Source: Breviolum minutum Mf 1.05b.01 (Eukaryota > Sar > Dinophyceae > Suessiales > Symbiodiniaceae). Taken from it: 64,000 nucleotides of DNA. Both the position numbers and the translations under genes were made by a program. Where the stretch lies: positions 1 through 64,000 of the forward strand of contig DF241743.1 of the NCBI GenBank assembly GCA_000507305.1, in the 5' to 3' direction. Shown in pieces: positions 30,515-41,801 of this stretch (positions are counted from its first letter, which is position 1; every line of letters begins with the position of its first letter). Below the pieces are notes generated by a model, which did not search any database, was not told the origin of the DNA, and saw only the letters and a program-made list of their open reading frames with translations.

Positions 30515-32185
30515 TTTTTGCCACAGCTCCTTTTATTCCTCTAGCCAGATGTGCTTTAAGGGCTGCACCAAGTGTCTGAAAAATGGCGCATGGCGAGTGC
30601 TCGTGTACGCAGTCAGGAAGGCCTCTCAAAAAAGGGATACAAAAAATGATGGTTTGGAAGACCTAAATCTCCTTTCAAATATGGCTATTGTTGGGATATT
30701 TTGGGGTACCGTATCTATGTTGAATTTCGGGCGAAATACCCCAAAGGCCAACGGCTGAAACCATCCTGAAACCTGAAAATGGACCCCCATGGAGGAGCTT
30801 CATTATTCATAGGTTTCATATACGCTGGAGGCAGTGCTAACATCTCCAGTGCTGGCATCAGGTTTAAGAGCACGGAAATTCTTTCCGCCCTTGAAATGGT
30901 GGGTATCCCAAGTTGGATGGTGAAACTCAAAACTTTGGTGATTTTCAGGGCACAAACTGTTGACTCGATCCTGTGAGAGATGTAAAACAAGGCAATCTTT
31001 GTATGGCAGAAACGTAGGAGCTGCTGGAAAGACACAGCAAACATGACTTGTTGAAGTAACATCTTAATTTAGTAGCCCAATTCTAGCGCTTAATCGCACC
31101 ACGAGCCAAGAAAAAAATCATCTTCCGCCTTTCCAAACCTTTTACTTTTCAGCTGTTGCAACCAGGCTGCAAAACTGTTACAACATCGGGGTATACCTTC
31201 ACATCCCTGGGAGCGCACCTTCACATCGGAGCGCAACTGTTGTGCCCAGGGTTCCTGCTAGCTGAAGCGACAGGGATCGATGACAAGCAACGATTGATGG
31301 CTTTGAGGCATGGGTCCCTGGGTCACTCTGGAAGTCTGGAAGATCTCAAATGACATCTTATTTCATGTATTCTGATATCTTCTGATATGATTTGAACTTG
31401 GGTGAATATTCTACAGTATATCGTTTTCCCTTGGTCACATCTGTTGCGTGCACACTGCTGCATAAAGATTTGCCCACACCAGCATTCCAAAAAAACCAGC
31501 TCACTGAACACAGAACGGTCCGGTCCTCAAAGATGAAGCGCAACGCGGAATTCTGATGAGGTTGCGGTACAAATGGCAAGGCATATAGCGATGACAAACC
31601 TGAAACGCAAGGTCTGTCATGATGCGACACATGGAGACCCAGAAAGGTCCATTTTGGTCCAAAAAACACCGTTTCAAACGCCCATGGTTTTTGAACTCAC
31701 AAAGTGGCACTTGAATACATTTTATATAAATAGACATGGCTCTGTGTTGTGCTGCTACTCTCTGTGATGGGTCCTTGTAAGTAAATAGTTATTTTATCTT
31801 ATCCATCAGTACAACGCACTGACACCTCTTTTTCAGTTCTCTGGCTTTATTTTATTCTTCACCATGAGTTCTAGCCACGTAAGACCTTCGAAATGCTCCA
31901 GAAACACCAACTACAACCTGAGGAGTGAAACCAATCACTCCAGGTCTCCCCAGCTATGAGTGGACTCCATACCCACTGCAGCAGGTCTTGAAGATAGGAA
32001 AGCCTGAATGGAAACAAATGTCAGATGTAATCTTGTGAAATCTAGGATTGTTAAGTTAGATACGAGTAGATTCTTTTGATATTTTTACTTTGTAGAATCA
32101 GCAATCAAAAAATATCCTGAATTTCAAGGGGAGGAGTATCAGACCTAGACATCCAACAAAAAATTAGGGTTGCATCAGTTCTCAG

Positions 32186-32345
32186 GAATTTTGGCAAAGG
32201 TCCGTTGACCGAAAAATGCACCAGGAGAGAATTGAGCGTGTCTGGCTGGTTGACGAGGAAAAAAACAAGCTCACATTCATTTTTCAGGGCGCAGAGTTAC
32301 TTGAGGATATATTGCAAAAACAAATCCTGGAATATCATAAGTTGA
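32186..32345 (+). CDS. candidate exon on the plus strand
   Basis: TTCTCAG/GAATTT opens a frame reading EFWQRSVDRKMHQERIERVW, LVDEEKNKLTFIFQ and ELLEDILQKQILEYHKLI. This charged helical text is much better than any minus frame here. It conflicts with the minus trend and may mark a plus-strand gene. Confidence 0.4.
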
Positions 32346-33465
32346 TTCGGAAAAACACACACATCATGTGTATATGTAAATGAAAAATATATATATACAC
32401 GTGACAATATACTATATACATATATGTGTACTGTATATATATATATAAATATAAATCATCTTCATCTGTTCTTCCATTCTCCAACCAACACAAACCTTAG
32501 ATTCAACTCTCCGTTTGCTGCACCTTCAAGTCAGAAAAATCGGGTTCCAACAACGGTGTCTCTGGATCCTCGGTTCCAAAAAAACCAGCAGATTCCAACA
32601 ACCCAACCGGACCGGTAGGATTGCTGCGATTGGTGATCAAAAACATACAAGTGAATCAAAACACAAAAAGCAACTGAATCAATGATTCCTTTTTCAGTTT
32701 TAGATTGTAAAGATGAATTAAATAGTTAACTTGTTTTTTTTCAAATTCATTCCAAATTGTGTAGTTACAGCGTATCATCTGATACCCTATTACAATATCC
32801 CACTTGGAATTCTTTGGCATCCATGGCCAAGTTCTTGCCAATTTGAAAGAACCGTGCTGGGCCACCCCCAACATTGGCAAATAGTGCCTGGCAGCAAAAA
32901 TACATAGCAAATGCTAGGATGTCCCATATCATGCTACTGTATATCATGTCACAGCGTCACCTCTCCAACATGGACTCTTGAAAACACTTAAATACACCTT
33001 TTATCACCTAACTTGTCACTTTTTTTTAAAAATAAACGAAACAAAAATGAATAAACCACCAAATCAATCCACCAACCAACCACCAATCAACCCGAACAAT
33101 CTCACCGTTGCACCTTTCGAGTCTTGTAGGTACCAAAGTAAACGCGCAAACGCAACTCCAAGGATCCCCTGAGGAGTTTTCTCCAGTCGTCACTTGGGGT
33201 CAGCTGCCGGGGGAAAAGTCATGGTGTTTTTAAACGTCCAGAGCTGGAGGATTTTAGATGATCCAAACAGAAAATTCCAACAGATCCCTGGAACATATGC
33301 AAAAATACAAATTGTGAACGGATTTTTCTTTCATAAACTCAGGTAGTTGAGAGTCTGGGGTATGTTCCAGGGGCCCGTTGGAGTTTTCTTGGAATGATGT
33401 TTCAAACCAAGAAAAAAAGCAATTATATGAAAGGTATCATGTAATTACATTTGTCAACAATCTCA

Positions 33466-33567
33466 TAGGATCCATGTATGGCCATGGCATATGTACTTAC
33501 ATTGATCTTACATTGATCCCATAGAAATCAACCATTCATGTAGGTAAAATGATACCAGTCCCATGAA
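33466..33567. mobile_element. introner-like element, family F copy 2
   Basis: The left arm ataggatccatgtatggcca and the right part taggtaaaatgataccagtc flank a core with aaatcaaccattcatg. It resembles 23,873-23,972 in layout. Confidence 0.6.
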
Positions 33568-33610
33568 TCTTACGGGAATCAAAAGCAACCTTACGTTGAG
33601 ACCATGAAAT

Positions 33611-33714
33611 TCTAGTTGGTGGTTTCAACCCATTTGAAAAATATCACTGTAGTGAAAATGGGAATCTTCCCCAAATAAGGGTGAAAACAAAACATATTTG
33701 AAACCACCACCTAG
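33611..33714 (-). mobile_element. introner-like element, family D copy
   Basis: The ends tctagttggtggtttcaacc and tttgaaaccaccacctag; the interior has gggaatcttccccaaat. On minus: CTAG/GTGGTGGTTTC ... CCAACTAG. Confidence 0.85.
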
Positions 33715-33988
33715 TACCCCATTCATAATACACCCCCGCAATTTAACAGCTCGCCCCAGAAACTCCATTGACATAACTCTATGTTGTCAATGTTTTCATG
33801 GGGATTCTCCAATAACTCCAGTTTTTCCCGTTTGGTGTGAGGTTCCCGTTCTCAGGGACAAAGGCACCCCGTTGGACTGGTAGAAGGCACTAAAACTTTC
33901 CAGCGTTGTAGAAAGGGCTCCTGACGTTGGCGTGTTCCGGCGTAATGGAAGTTGATTTTTATGTGCACATAAAGTAAAATATATTTGT

Positions 33989-34085
33989 ATACCCTCCAGG
34001 GAATTAACATATCCCACCTTGGGAAAAGGAAACTCATCTTCAAAACTGCCTTCGAAACGGATATGTTAGTTCCCAGGAGGGTATT
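33989..34085. mobile_element. introner-like element, family E copy 2
   Basis: Same ends and orientation as 26,800-26,897, with about eight differences in the core (gccttcgaaacggatatg). Confidence 0.85.
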
Positions 34086-34644
34086 AATGTTCAATTTTTT
34101 CTTTCTAAAAGAGAAATAGAATATATATAGATGGAGAAGGATTGGTTTCATGTCTTGTTTGATGTCAAAAGCTTCATGAAAGGCCGTGATTTCAGTTGGA
34201 CAGAAGTCACTATAGTACACATACAATATCATAAGTCATCAACGATTGAATCATTGTCTTTCTGAATCAGGAAACATTGTAATCCTTTTGCAGCCGAACT
34301 ATGTGCTTGGATTCCCTTTCACCAGCTGGTGGGTAAAACTTTCAATGATCACCAGCTGGTTGGCTAGACATGGAAACTCACCACTTTGCGAAACAATCAT
34401 TCGCACGGTTTCTGTGCTGTAGCAACTTGCGGCTGATGGACAAAACTTGGGATGGTTAAACCCTTATATATATATATATATTCATGGGATATTTCACCAC
34501 TACATCAACTGGTTCGTCAAATCTTGTTCATGAAGTATGATACAGATAGTATCACAGTCTTACAAATCTTTTTGGGCTATGTACAGTATATCCATCTTGC
34601 AGCAAAAAAACATATCTTTTTCAAACATGCATCTTTTTAAGTTA

Positions 34645-34748
34645 CACCCCTCAAAACTTACCTGTCCCCAAAAAAGTGACTATTTCACTACAGTAGGGAA
34701 TACATCTTGCAACCATTCAGGGGAGACGTGTTAGTTTTCAGGGGAGTA
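34645..34748. mobile_element. introner-like element, family B copy
   Basis: The arms tacacccctcaaaacttacc and gttttcaggggagtactctt. On minus, the donor CTAAGA/GTACTC sits exactly at its edge, directly after the exon 34,751-34,885. Confidence 0.7.
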
Positions 34749-34750
34749 CT

Positions 34751-34885
34751 CTTAGTAAGGCTTCATATCCCCTAGCTAACCAGCATTTGTCAAACGTTTT
34801 GGCTTGGTACTTTAGGGGGGCGCAACTGTTGGGATCTTCCGTTGGAGAAAACGGCAACATCGCCAGGCAAATCCCATCATTTAGA
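34751..34885 (-). CDS. candidate exon ending at an introner
   Basis: The minus frame encodes GICLAMLPFSPTEDPNSCAP and KYQAKTFDKCWLARGYEALL, then a canonical donor at the first base of the family B element. The plus alternative is shorter. Confidence 0.42.
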
Positions 34886-35074
34886 GGATAATCTATCATT
34901 ATTTATGAGGGGTCGCACTGTTATCTACAATAAATAGACATAGATTCATATAACTTCATGTAAACCTCATATAAATTCACTTATAGTAAATGTTCCAACA
35001 AATATACATCTCACTTGTACCGATGATGTACCTTTTGGAACACCTTTTGGAACTGAAACAAAAAACCATCCCAA

Positions 35075-35138
35075 CAAAACATGGTTTTGCTCCCGTAGGC
35101 CCTCATCAAAGTCATGAAGCGCCTTAGTTGGAGCAGTG
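35075..35138 (-). CDS. candidate exon following an introner
   Basis: Directly after the family N element, TCTGGGAG/GGTACC opens VPLLQLRRFMTLMRAYGSKT. Short but strongly helical. Confidence 0.4.
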
Positions 35139-35139
35139 G

Positions 35140-35272
35140 TACCCTCCCAGAAAAAAGGGTTTAAGAGCAGGCCTTATTAAGGGAAACCAATCGTTAATAA
35201 GCCCTTAATAAGGTCTTATTTCGGGGGGGGGGGTACGTTAAGGTGAGGGGTAGGTTGATTAGCCATGATGTT
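35140..35272. mobile_element. introner-like element, family N copy 2
   Basis: It contains gcaggccttattaagggaaa and aagcccttaataaggtctta. It is the reverse complement arrangement of 27,466-27,608 and includes a run of 11 G. Confidence 0.7.
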
Positions 35273-35588
35273 TATGCAGTGTTGTTCAATTAATTTTCAA
35301 GTAGTAAAGATGTGTCTTTGTGATTTTTTCCAGTGTTGTTTGTTTAAGAAAACATGCGTGCCACAAAAAACAAATCATCCATCATGATGGTTTGTCTGGT
35401 ATTTATATAAACCTATTATATACCATACCATATGTGTTACAAGTAGCGAAGTGTTTTCATACATGTCCTTGGCAGCAACTTTGTTTTTTTCAGCTCATCA
35501 TTGGATATAATGGGCTTCAGCATTGGGGTACCTCTTGGGTAAACAAACATGGCTGCCGGGAATCCCTTGATTTTAATAGGAAATGTAT

Positions 35589-35687
35589 GGATGTTTCCTA
35601 AAATGGTGGTACCCCCAAATCATCCATTTTAATAGGGTTTTCCATTATAAACCATCCATTTTGGGGTACCACTATTTTTGGAAACAC
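35589..35687. mobile_element. introner-like element, family A copy 3
   Basis: The arms gtttcctaaaatggtggtac and ggggtaccactatttttgga. On minus, the donor ATATGG/GTGTTTCC falls at its edge, immediately after the exon at 35,688. Confidence 0.8.
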
Positions 35688-35885
35688 CCATATCTGCACA
35701 GTTCGCCAATGTTTCCATTGTACACCTTCACCCCGGAGTACAGTAACTCGACAGTCACTTCAATTGTCTTGACTTTCAAGGCTCTGGCATTCACCACTGC
35801 CAGTTCTGCCTGAAATTCGCCAGTTTGAAACGATTGAAATTGGACACACAAGTCTTCACTCACAAAAAGCTTCCCAAGAACGAAC
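35688..35885 (-). CDS. exon, beta-rich protein not identified
   Basis: The minus frame encodes MFVLGKLFVSEDLCVQFQSF, QTGEFQAELAVVNARALKVK and TIEVTVELLYSGVKVYNGNI, alternating strand-like text that looks clearly coding. It ends at the family A element. No family was named. Confidence 0.62.
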
Positions 35886-35934
35886 ATCACAAAGAGAAAT
35901 ACACTGATTTCAATTCTGGCCTCTCTATAAATGT

Positions 35935-36240
35935 CAAAGGAATTTCACCAAAAATATCTGAATGAATCTGACACCCGCTCAACATTGGGAGAGTTGAACA
36001 TCCGGAAAACCCCATTTGAACTCTCAGAAACTGAGAATTTTCACGCGCCTGCACATCGCTATTTGCTCCTGAAGACTGTAATCCAGCCGTCCGAGGATGA
36101 TTTTTTGGTGCAATTGGTCAAAAGTCGTTTTTTTCGGGGATGTTATCCCATACGAATCCTTATTTCATGGATTTTTTTAAAAAAACCCTACGGACTTGGG
36201 TTGATCATCATCCCCTATATGGAAACAATGGGAGTTTAAG
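35935..36240. CDS. coding-like stretch, strand uncertain
   Basis: The plus frame reads ELNIRKTPFELSETENFHAP and RYLLLKTVIQPSEDDFLVQL. A minus frame of similar length is also open (SGANSDVQARENSQFLRVQM, after an acceptor CTTCAG/GAGC). I cannot choose. Confidence 0.3.
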
Positions 36241-36628
36241 ACCCGATCGCACATATACAAAGGAATGTCATGAAATAGCGATAAGGGCTGTACATGCTTG
36301 ATGTGTGTATCTATGATTATCTTCCATCTCAGAACATAAATATACACATGTCATAAATATCATGTACATTATGTCTATAAAATACACATATATACACCAT
36401 TCACTTAAAAACATTGAAAATCTCACAAAAATCCCGATCTTTGGTTCCAGATTTTTTTGTGGAGACGGAATTTCCGCACAAAAACACCAAGCCCCAAAAA
36501 AACCTACAAAACTCGACTTCGACCGTTGATGCGACCTGGTTTTCAATGGGAGGCCGGAACTATAGGAATTCATGAAAAACAACCGAAATCAAATCCCTTC
36601 AGAGTTGGTGAAGCTTGATTTCAAACAA

Positions 36629-36743
36629 TACTGTTGATGGAAGACATCCTGCACTACCTGGGATGTATAAAACCCTATAAATAATGGGATAATCATCATC
36701 CTTGGTGAGCCTTGGTGGTGCAGGATTTTGTCCATCAACAGTA
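36629..36743. mobile_element. introner-like element, family C copy 4 (reverse orientation)
   Basis: The ends tactgttgatggaagacatc and attttgtccatcaacagtac; the core ccctataaataatgggataa is in the reverse orientation. Confidence 0.85.
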
Positions 36744-37164
36744 CCAATTCAGAAATCTGGCGTATGTTTGTTTACATTGAAGGTAGGTAGTTGAAGGGTA
36801 ATTGAATCATGCCCGCCTTGGCAATGTGAATCGTCAGGGTCTGACACCTGGCTGCTTGGGATGAGAAGGAGATGATATGTATGTATATATATATATATAT
36901 GTATTCATGTATCATGTAATGTATGTAATATATGTACCGTGTAGTAGATGTATCAGTGTACTACATCAGAATTCTATCATAATCATATATTGAATGGTAC
37001 ATCTATATACATACATACTGACATTACGTATATAATGTAATATTCACCTTCTTTACTAGCTTATGGTAATGGGTAATCAATTAGCAAGTTGTAGTTCTAC
37101 CTTATAGTCGGAAACTTGTCACCAGGCATTAGTTATACCTTATAGCTGTAGTTATATCTTATAG

Positions 37165-37312
37165 CAAACATTTCCAAAGGCAACTTCAGGCTTCAGGCAG
37201 AAGATGGGCGATTTTCCATCCCAACCCCAAAGCTGCTGATTCTTAACAAGCGATCTCAAGCGAACCGGGTCCCAAGTGACCATCCCAAAGGCATTCTCAA
37301 GTGCAACTCGAC
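37165..37312 (-). CDS. exon, protein not identified
   Basis: Acceptor GTTTTCGAG/GTCGAG. The frame reads RVALENAFGMVTWDPVRLRS, LVKNQQLWGWDGKSPIF and LKPEVAF. Clear coding character and no equally good frame on plus. Confidence 0.6.
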
Positions 37313-37804
37313 CTCGAAAACTCAGGTAGGAATTTTTTGGGAGCCATGGAAAAATCCGAGGGGGAATGGAATTCAATATTCCTCCAACAAAAAAATCCTT
37401 GAATTCAAATGAATTTAGATTCAGATCAAAGAGTGGAATTGGAGGAAGAATTTCAAGAGAGATTTTTGGAAGACAAATTTTTGGCGAAGATCTGAGATAT
37501 TATTGACATAACAAAATGTGGCACAAACACGTGCTGACCAATTGCAGGATTGAAAGCCTAACAACATTGTAACAGAAAGATACCTCATAAGATTAAATGC
37601 AAACAAATACATTTTATCAAAGCCTGTTTAACCCTCCAAGGAGCCCTTTAAAAGGGGATATACCCAATAAATACTCACTATATAAGGTGTATATGGGGTT
37701 GATTATTAGGGGTACCATCCCAAGGGTACCAGCATTTCCCTATGATTTTAATATTGACAACCCAAAAAAGACACCATGCAAATCTATCAAATCTTTTCAG
37801 GCCC

Positions 37805-37910
37805 GTCTCAATGTCTGTGTTTCAGAAAGTCAGGTCCGAGTTGCTCTGCACTTGAAGCAAGGCTTTCTGGGTCTCCTGGATCTTCGACAGCGATTCAATG
37901 GTTGATTGTC
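37805..37910 (-). CDS. coiled-coil exon
   Basis: The minus frame reads LRQSTIESLSKIQETQKALL and QVQSNSD, a heptad-like Leu/Ile pattern. A possible GA donor is at AACTCG/GACCTG. Confidence 0.45.
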
Positions 37911-38238
37911 TAAGGCCGAAACTGCCAACCTCAAAAAAAATTGATGGAAAAGTTTCCAGGGGCGAAAACAAAAAAATGTTACGTGTTTAGGGTGGGTAGT
38001 ATGGCATATGGTGATGAGCTGGTTTTGGTTGATGCTTTTTTTTTCTTATTGGCCCAAGTTGATGCATCCTACTAGTACGGAATCTTCCTACGGAATCGGA
38101 CAGGAAATCGTTGCGGCAATTGAAGTCCCCAAATGGCCGGAAATCTAAAGGTCCAAGTCGTGTTGTTTGCCGCCGCTTGGAAAGGTAGATGGAGAACAAC
38201 CTCCTGGAGTTACAAAAATACCAGGGTTACCAAGGTGG

Positions 38239-38349
38239 TAAATACCCTCCTGGGAACGATCACATGTCCCCTACCTTTTGTCATTTTCGAGTCGATGATT
38301 TTCCGAACTTCCCGTTTGGTAGGATATGGATTCGTTTCCTGGAGGGTAT
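38239..38349. mobile_element. introner-like element, family E copy (reverse orientation)
   Basis: The ends taccctcctgggaacgatca and attcgtttcctggagggtat; the core order (gatgattttccgaac) is reversed relative to 26,800. Confidence 0.65.
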
Positions 38350-38389
38350 GTCTTCTTGCTAATCATCTGATATGATATAACTATTACCA

Positions 38390-38516
38390 ACCCTGAAAAC
38401 TAACATATGCTCCCTGAAAATGGAAAAATTGATGGGTTGGAAGATGAGATTCGTCACTTGAACAAGAAAAAATGGTCCCTTTTCAGGGAACATGCGTTGA
38501 TTTCTCGGGGGGTATA
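38390..38516. mobile_element. introner-like element, family B copy
   Basis: Arms ccctgaaaactaacatatgc / ttgatttctcggggggta, with ggttggaagatgagattcgt inside. It follows the exon 38,540-38,662. Confidence 0.65.
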
Positions 38517-38539
38517 ATATATCTTGTAATAACAGCATG

Positions 38540-38662
38540 TAACAGCTCTCCAAAAGCAGACCGACCTCATTTCCATCAAACCGGACCACACTTCCTGAAG
38601 GCCATGAAAATTCAGGTATTCCTGGATGGCTTCGACCTCAGTGGCGGAAACTTGGCGACCTC
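38540..38662 (-). CDS. exon, helical, not identified
   Basis: The minus frame after GATATGAG encodes RQVSATEVEAIQEYLNFHGL and QEVWSGLMEMRSVCFW. Strongly protein-like; two rival frames contain stops. Confidence 0.55.
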
Positions 38663-38689
38663 ATATCATCCCCATTGATATTTGAGTGT

Positions 38690-38860
38690 TGTATCAAAAA
38701 AAACTGTTGGATCTTCTCCACCAACTGGTGGATCCGTGGATCCAGGTCATGTCTTTTTTTGGATGCCAAATTGGACCAAATTTGGACCATGGATCCTTGG
38801 TGTTGAAAAACATATCCCAACTGGATGAACCTTCGTAACTCTTGCGATAAATTTGCACCG
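38690..38860 (-). CDS. candidate exon, helical
   Basis: After CAACCCAG the frame reads LSQELRRFIQLGYVFQHQGS, MVQIWSNLASKKRHDLDPRI and HQLVEKIQQFF. A second minus frame (NPVAVQIYRKSYEGSSSWDM) is also open over this span. Confidence 0.45.
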
Positions 38861-39004
38861 CAACTGGGTTGGGTACTACCAATAATTCGCAGAAAGACCC
38901 ACCATAGTTGCCTTGGAAGCACTGCGTAGTTGCGTCTGCTGCGACGTCTTATGTCTTAAAAAATTGCTTCGATTTCCTCAAAACACACCATCAACAAACA
39001 CATC

Positions 39005-39054
39005 GAAGATTTAGAAGTGACGTTTTTGTGCAATTTCATCTGTTCGTCTATCAT
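39005..39054 (-). CDS. short exon after a family C introner
   Basis: It begins right after the element's CATCAGCAG and reads either YDRRTDEIAQKRHF or MIDEQMKLHKNVTSKSS, depending on phase. A possible donor TTGATG/GTGTGT lies further on. Confidence 0.4.
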
Positions 39055-39162
39055 ACTGCTGATGGAAAAAATCCGGTGTTTACCTGTTGATATGGTAAAT
39101 ACCCCCATTATTTACAGAGTTTCATACATCCCAGCTGGTGCACGATTTCTTCCATCAACAGG
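39055..39162. mobile_element. family C introner between two short exons
   Basis: The ends gctgatggaaaaaatccggt and tttcttccatcaacagg; minus-type orientation. On minus, GTTGATGG follows exon ...TTTTGCACCT and CCATCAGCAG precedes exon TATGATAG, so the element coincides with an intron. Confidence 0.75.
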
Positions 39163-39209
39163 TGCAAAACTTTGTCGAATCAGTTTCTGAAAATTTGTTC
39201 TCAGAAACC
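39163..39209 (-). CDS. 47-nt microexon between two introners
   Basis: It lies between a family D element (39,231-39,325) and a family C element (39,055-39,162). With the acceptor GATTCAG/GTTTCT it reads VSENKFSETDSTKF; with the inner acceptor TTTTCAG/AAACTG it reads KLIRQSFAP. Phase choice is open. Confidence 0.42.
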
Positions 39210-39230
39210 TGAATCAATTTTCAAAAATCT

Positions 39231-39325
39231 CTAGTTGGTGGTTTCAACCCATCTGACAAATATTAGTCAAAATGGGAATCCTCCCCAAATAGAGGTGGAC
39301 ATAAAACATATTTGAAACCACCACC
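39231..39325 (-). mobile_element. family D introner at an exon edge
   Basis: On minus the element starts GGTGGTGGTTTC directly after the exon's GATCTG and ends CCAACTAG, 21 bases before the acceptor TTCAG actually needed. Confidence 0.8.
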
Positions 39326-39451
39326 CAGATCTGCATCAATCACTCCATCTCTGAGTACCAGGCAATCTCGCAGCAACGGTGCACAGGTCTTCCAATCGGC
39401 CTCAGTACGGTTTTTCAGGTTGTTCATCTGGTTGAAGTGGATATTTTTGCC
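39326..39451 (-). CDS. exon, protein not identified
   Basis: Acceptor GATTTCAG/GGCAAA, 42 codons, phase 0. It encodes NIHFNQMNNLKNRTEADWKT and CAPLLRDCLVLRDGVIDADL. The best-supported exon of this run. Confidence 0.68.
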
Positions 39452-39697
39452 CTGAAATCATGACTTGTCACTTGGATGAATAGATCCATCTGGCCTCAAT
39501 TTTTTTGATGTTTGTGTATATAATCACATTTCAATGTTATTCTTATGAAAAGTTGAATTGTATTGAATTGCAATCATCACTCGAATCTCTCTCTCTCTGT
39601 TTTGATTCTTTCCAACTTTAGCAACAAACTCAGGAGCATTTGTAGCATAAAGTAAGCAGCCACTCACCCAGCCCAGAAATCACCAAATAGTGAATGC

Positions 39698-39772
39698 CCT
39701 CCCGGAAACCAACATATCCCACCTTGGGAAAAGGAAAATCATCTTGGTAGGGGATATGTTAGTTCCCTGGGT
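39698..39772. mobile_element. introner-like element, family E copy (short)
   Basis: cctcccggaaaccaacatat...atatgttagttccctgggt, with 20-odd core bases missing compared with 26,800-26,897. Confidence 0.7.
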
Positions 39773-39827
39773 AACTCTGAATAATTCATATCTAAATAGT
39801 TGTGATCATCCTTATCAAACTCCACCA

Positions 39828-39945
39828 TATGGGTGTTTCCCAAAATAGAGGTACCCCAAAATGGATGGTTTATGATTCTATGATGGAAAACCTTATTAAA
39901 ATGGATGATTTGAGGGGAAAACCCACTATTTTCGGAAACATCCAT
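39828..39945. mobile_element. introner-like element, family A copy 4
   Basis: gggtgtttcccaaaatagag...ctattttcggaaacatccat, with ggatggtttatgattctatg in the core. It lies just downstream of the exon 39,955-40,090. Confidence 0.75.
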
Positions 39946-39954
39946 ATCTTGACA

Positions 39955-40090
39955 CCTCCAAATCTCCGAAGACGCCACGCCGCCATCAGATTCCGATAGG
40001 TTGCCCAGCAATGGGGGTAACTTCCCACAAGGGTGAACGACCATCGACCTCGATGTTTGGCGGCTCGGGAGCCTTCCATCCTTTCCAATG
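39955..40090 (-). CDS. candidate exon
   Basis: Two minus frames are open: RLPSRQTSRSMVVHPCGKLP with LGNLSESDGGVASSEIWR, and RGRWSFTLVGSYPHCWATYR. The donor region GGAG/GTGTCA precedes the family A element. Confidence 0.45.
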
Positions 40091-41030
40091 AGTTTCTTTA
40101 CAAACAATTCAATCAATCCCGAATCATCTCATGTAAAGAATGGATTTTTCTGGGATCATTTGTACAGTATCCAAACAAAAAAAAGAGGTACTCAAATTGT
40201 GAAACTGTCCAAGGGTCAAAATTGCGGAGCTATCTTTGATTTTTCTTTTCTTCGGAAGTACGTACACTAGTGCCTTAAATTGGCGGTATCCACACTGCTC
40301 ACATAGAAAAAAACCTATTCCGTAACCTTCTCTGCCTTCATGGTGGTTTTACCAGCCATCTGGATTGTATGTTAGATCGGGGGAGGGACAGCTTGTCATT
40401 TGAGATTGACCCCGCATGGACAGAGGTCAAGTGAGGGCACAAAAACTCAACTCAGTCTGCGGAGTCTTTCGTTAAAAATACAAAATGGCGAAGTCATCGA
40501 AGTGCACAGAATATCCATGAAAAAACATGAGAATAATCTATATAATACTTATATAACAGGGCTTTTCTTGTGAGGTCCGGATGGGTGAACCGACTATGGG
40601 GTGAAACACCAACCTATCGGACCGTGGTTGGTTCCCAACGGAAAATTTTTCCGACGAACGGTCCTGCCTGAAATTACTATGGACCTACGTAGTAAAACTA
40701 GTTAGCCTTGTCCAAAACCCACCATTTCTTGTAGTATCCATGCTAAATTTGCAAGGAGTACGACATATATATACTCTCATATAATATTCCATTTCATATG
40801 TGTGTGACACACACAAATCTCCCATCTTTCAAATTACCTGAGATTTTTTGAAACATGTCGAAACTGTGAAAAACGTCCGGGGAAAAATTCCCCCAATAGT
40901 TGAACCAATGGAAGCGGAAAAATGTTTGGGGCCCGGCTTCCGGGAATGTTGGGAATCTCCGTGTTTTTTTCAAAGGGAAAATCGGGGCTGAAAATCTCAG
41001 GCTTCCGTTTCTTCAAACTTCAGGTGTACA

Positions 41031-41196
41031 GTACCCTCTCTGAAACTAACAGTTTCGCACCTGAAAATGGATTTTGTTCAAAGATACCCTTTCCTTTTAG
41101 GAAACGCTTCCAGGTGCTTTTGCTGTTAGTTTCATTTAGTTTCACTTAGACTTGTTTCATTTTGGGCACTTTTGCTGTTAGTTTCAGAGAGTGTAT
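41031..41196. mobile_element. introner-like element, family B copy with extra right-end repeat
   Basis: taccctctctgaaactaaca on the left. On the right, tttgctgttagtttca occurs twice (about 41,118 and 41,171) before gagagtgt, suggesting a partial internal duplication. Confidence 0.65.
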
Positions 41197-41277
41197 GTTA
41201 AACATGGCCCCCATCCATCTGAGATCGGCCGAGGCACAGCAGCTCCCGCAGCTAAATCTGGTTCAGCTTCACCTTGG

Positions 41278-41378
41278 GGCGAAGCTCCGTTTGGATTTCT
41301 TGGATCCCCTGAGGTTTCAGGGATTATTACTCAGAGGTATCCCGATTCGAATCCCAAACCACCCATTTACATCCATTT
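41278..41378. mobile_element. introner-like element, family G copy 2 (degraded)
   Basis: tttggatttcttggatcccc and tcagggattattactcagag match the centre of 1,556-1,645, but the long GC-rich arms are lost. Confidence 0.6.
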
Positions 41379-41698
41379 ACCTGGAATTTATACAATAGAC
41401 ATATAGTAACTTATAATAAAATACGATGACATAGATGTTTAAAACATCTTTATAATATGGGATGCACACACTTTAATCCTCATTTTCAGATGTCACAAAC
41501 ACATACCAGTAGCTTCTGGTTGTCTGAATGTGCTTATTAGCGTCAATTTTTTTTGAACCTTGGAGTGACAAACATAATAAACTTTCAACCACCGCCTGAT
41601 TGACATCGAATCATCAATTTAATCCCCATTTTTTTTGTCAAAATCGACGCTTCCTGGATATCTTTCAGGCAGACCCATCAAAAAATCATTTCTAGTTG

Positions 41699-41801
41699 AG
41701 TGTTTCCAAAAATAGGGGTACCCCAAAATGGATGGTTTATAAGGGAAAACCCTATAAGACTGGATGATTTGGGGGTACCCCTATTTTTGGAAACACCCAA
41801 T
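41699..41801. mobile_element. introner-like element, family A copy 5 (best arms)
   Basis: gtgtttccaaaaataggggt and acccctatttttggaaacac are perfectly complementary over 20 bases. Confidence 0.88.
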
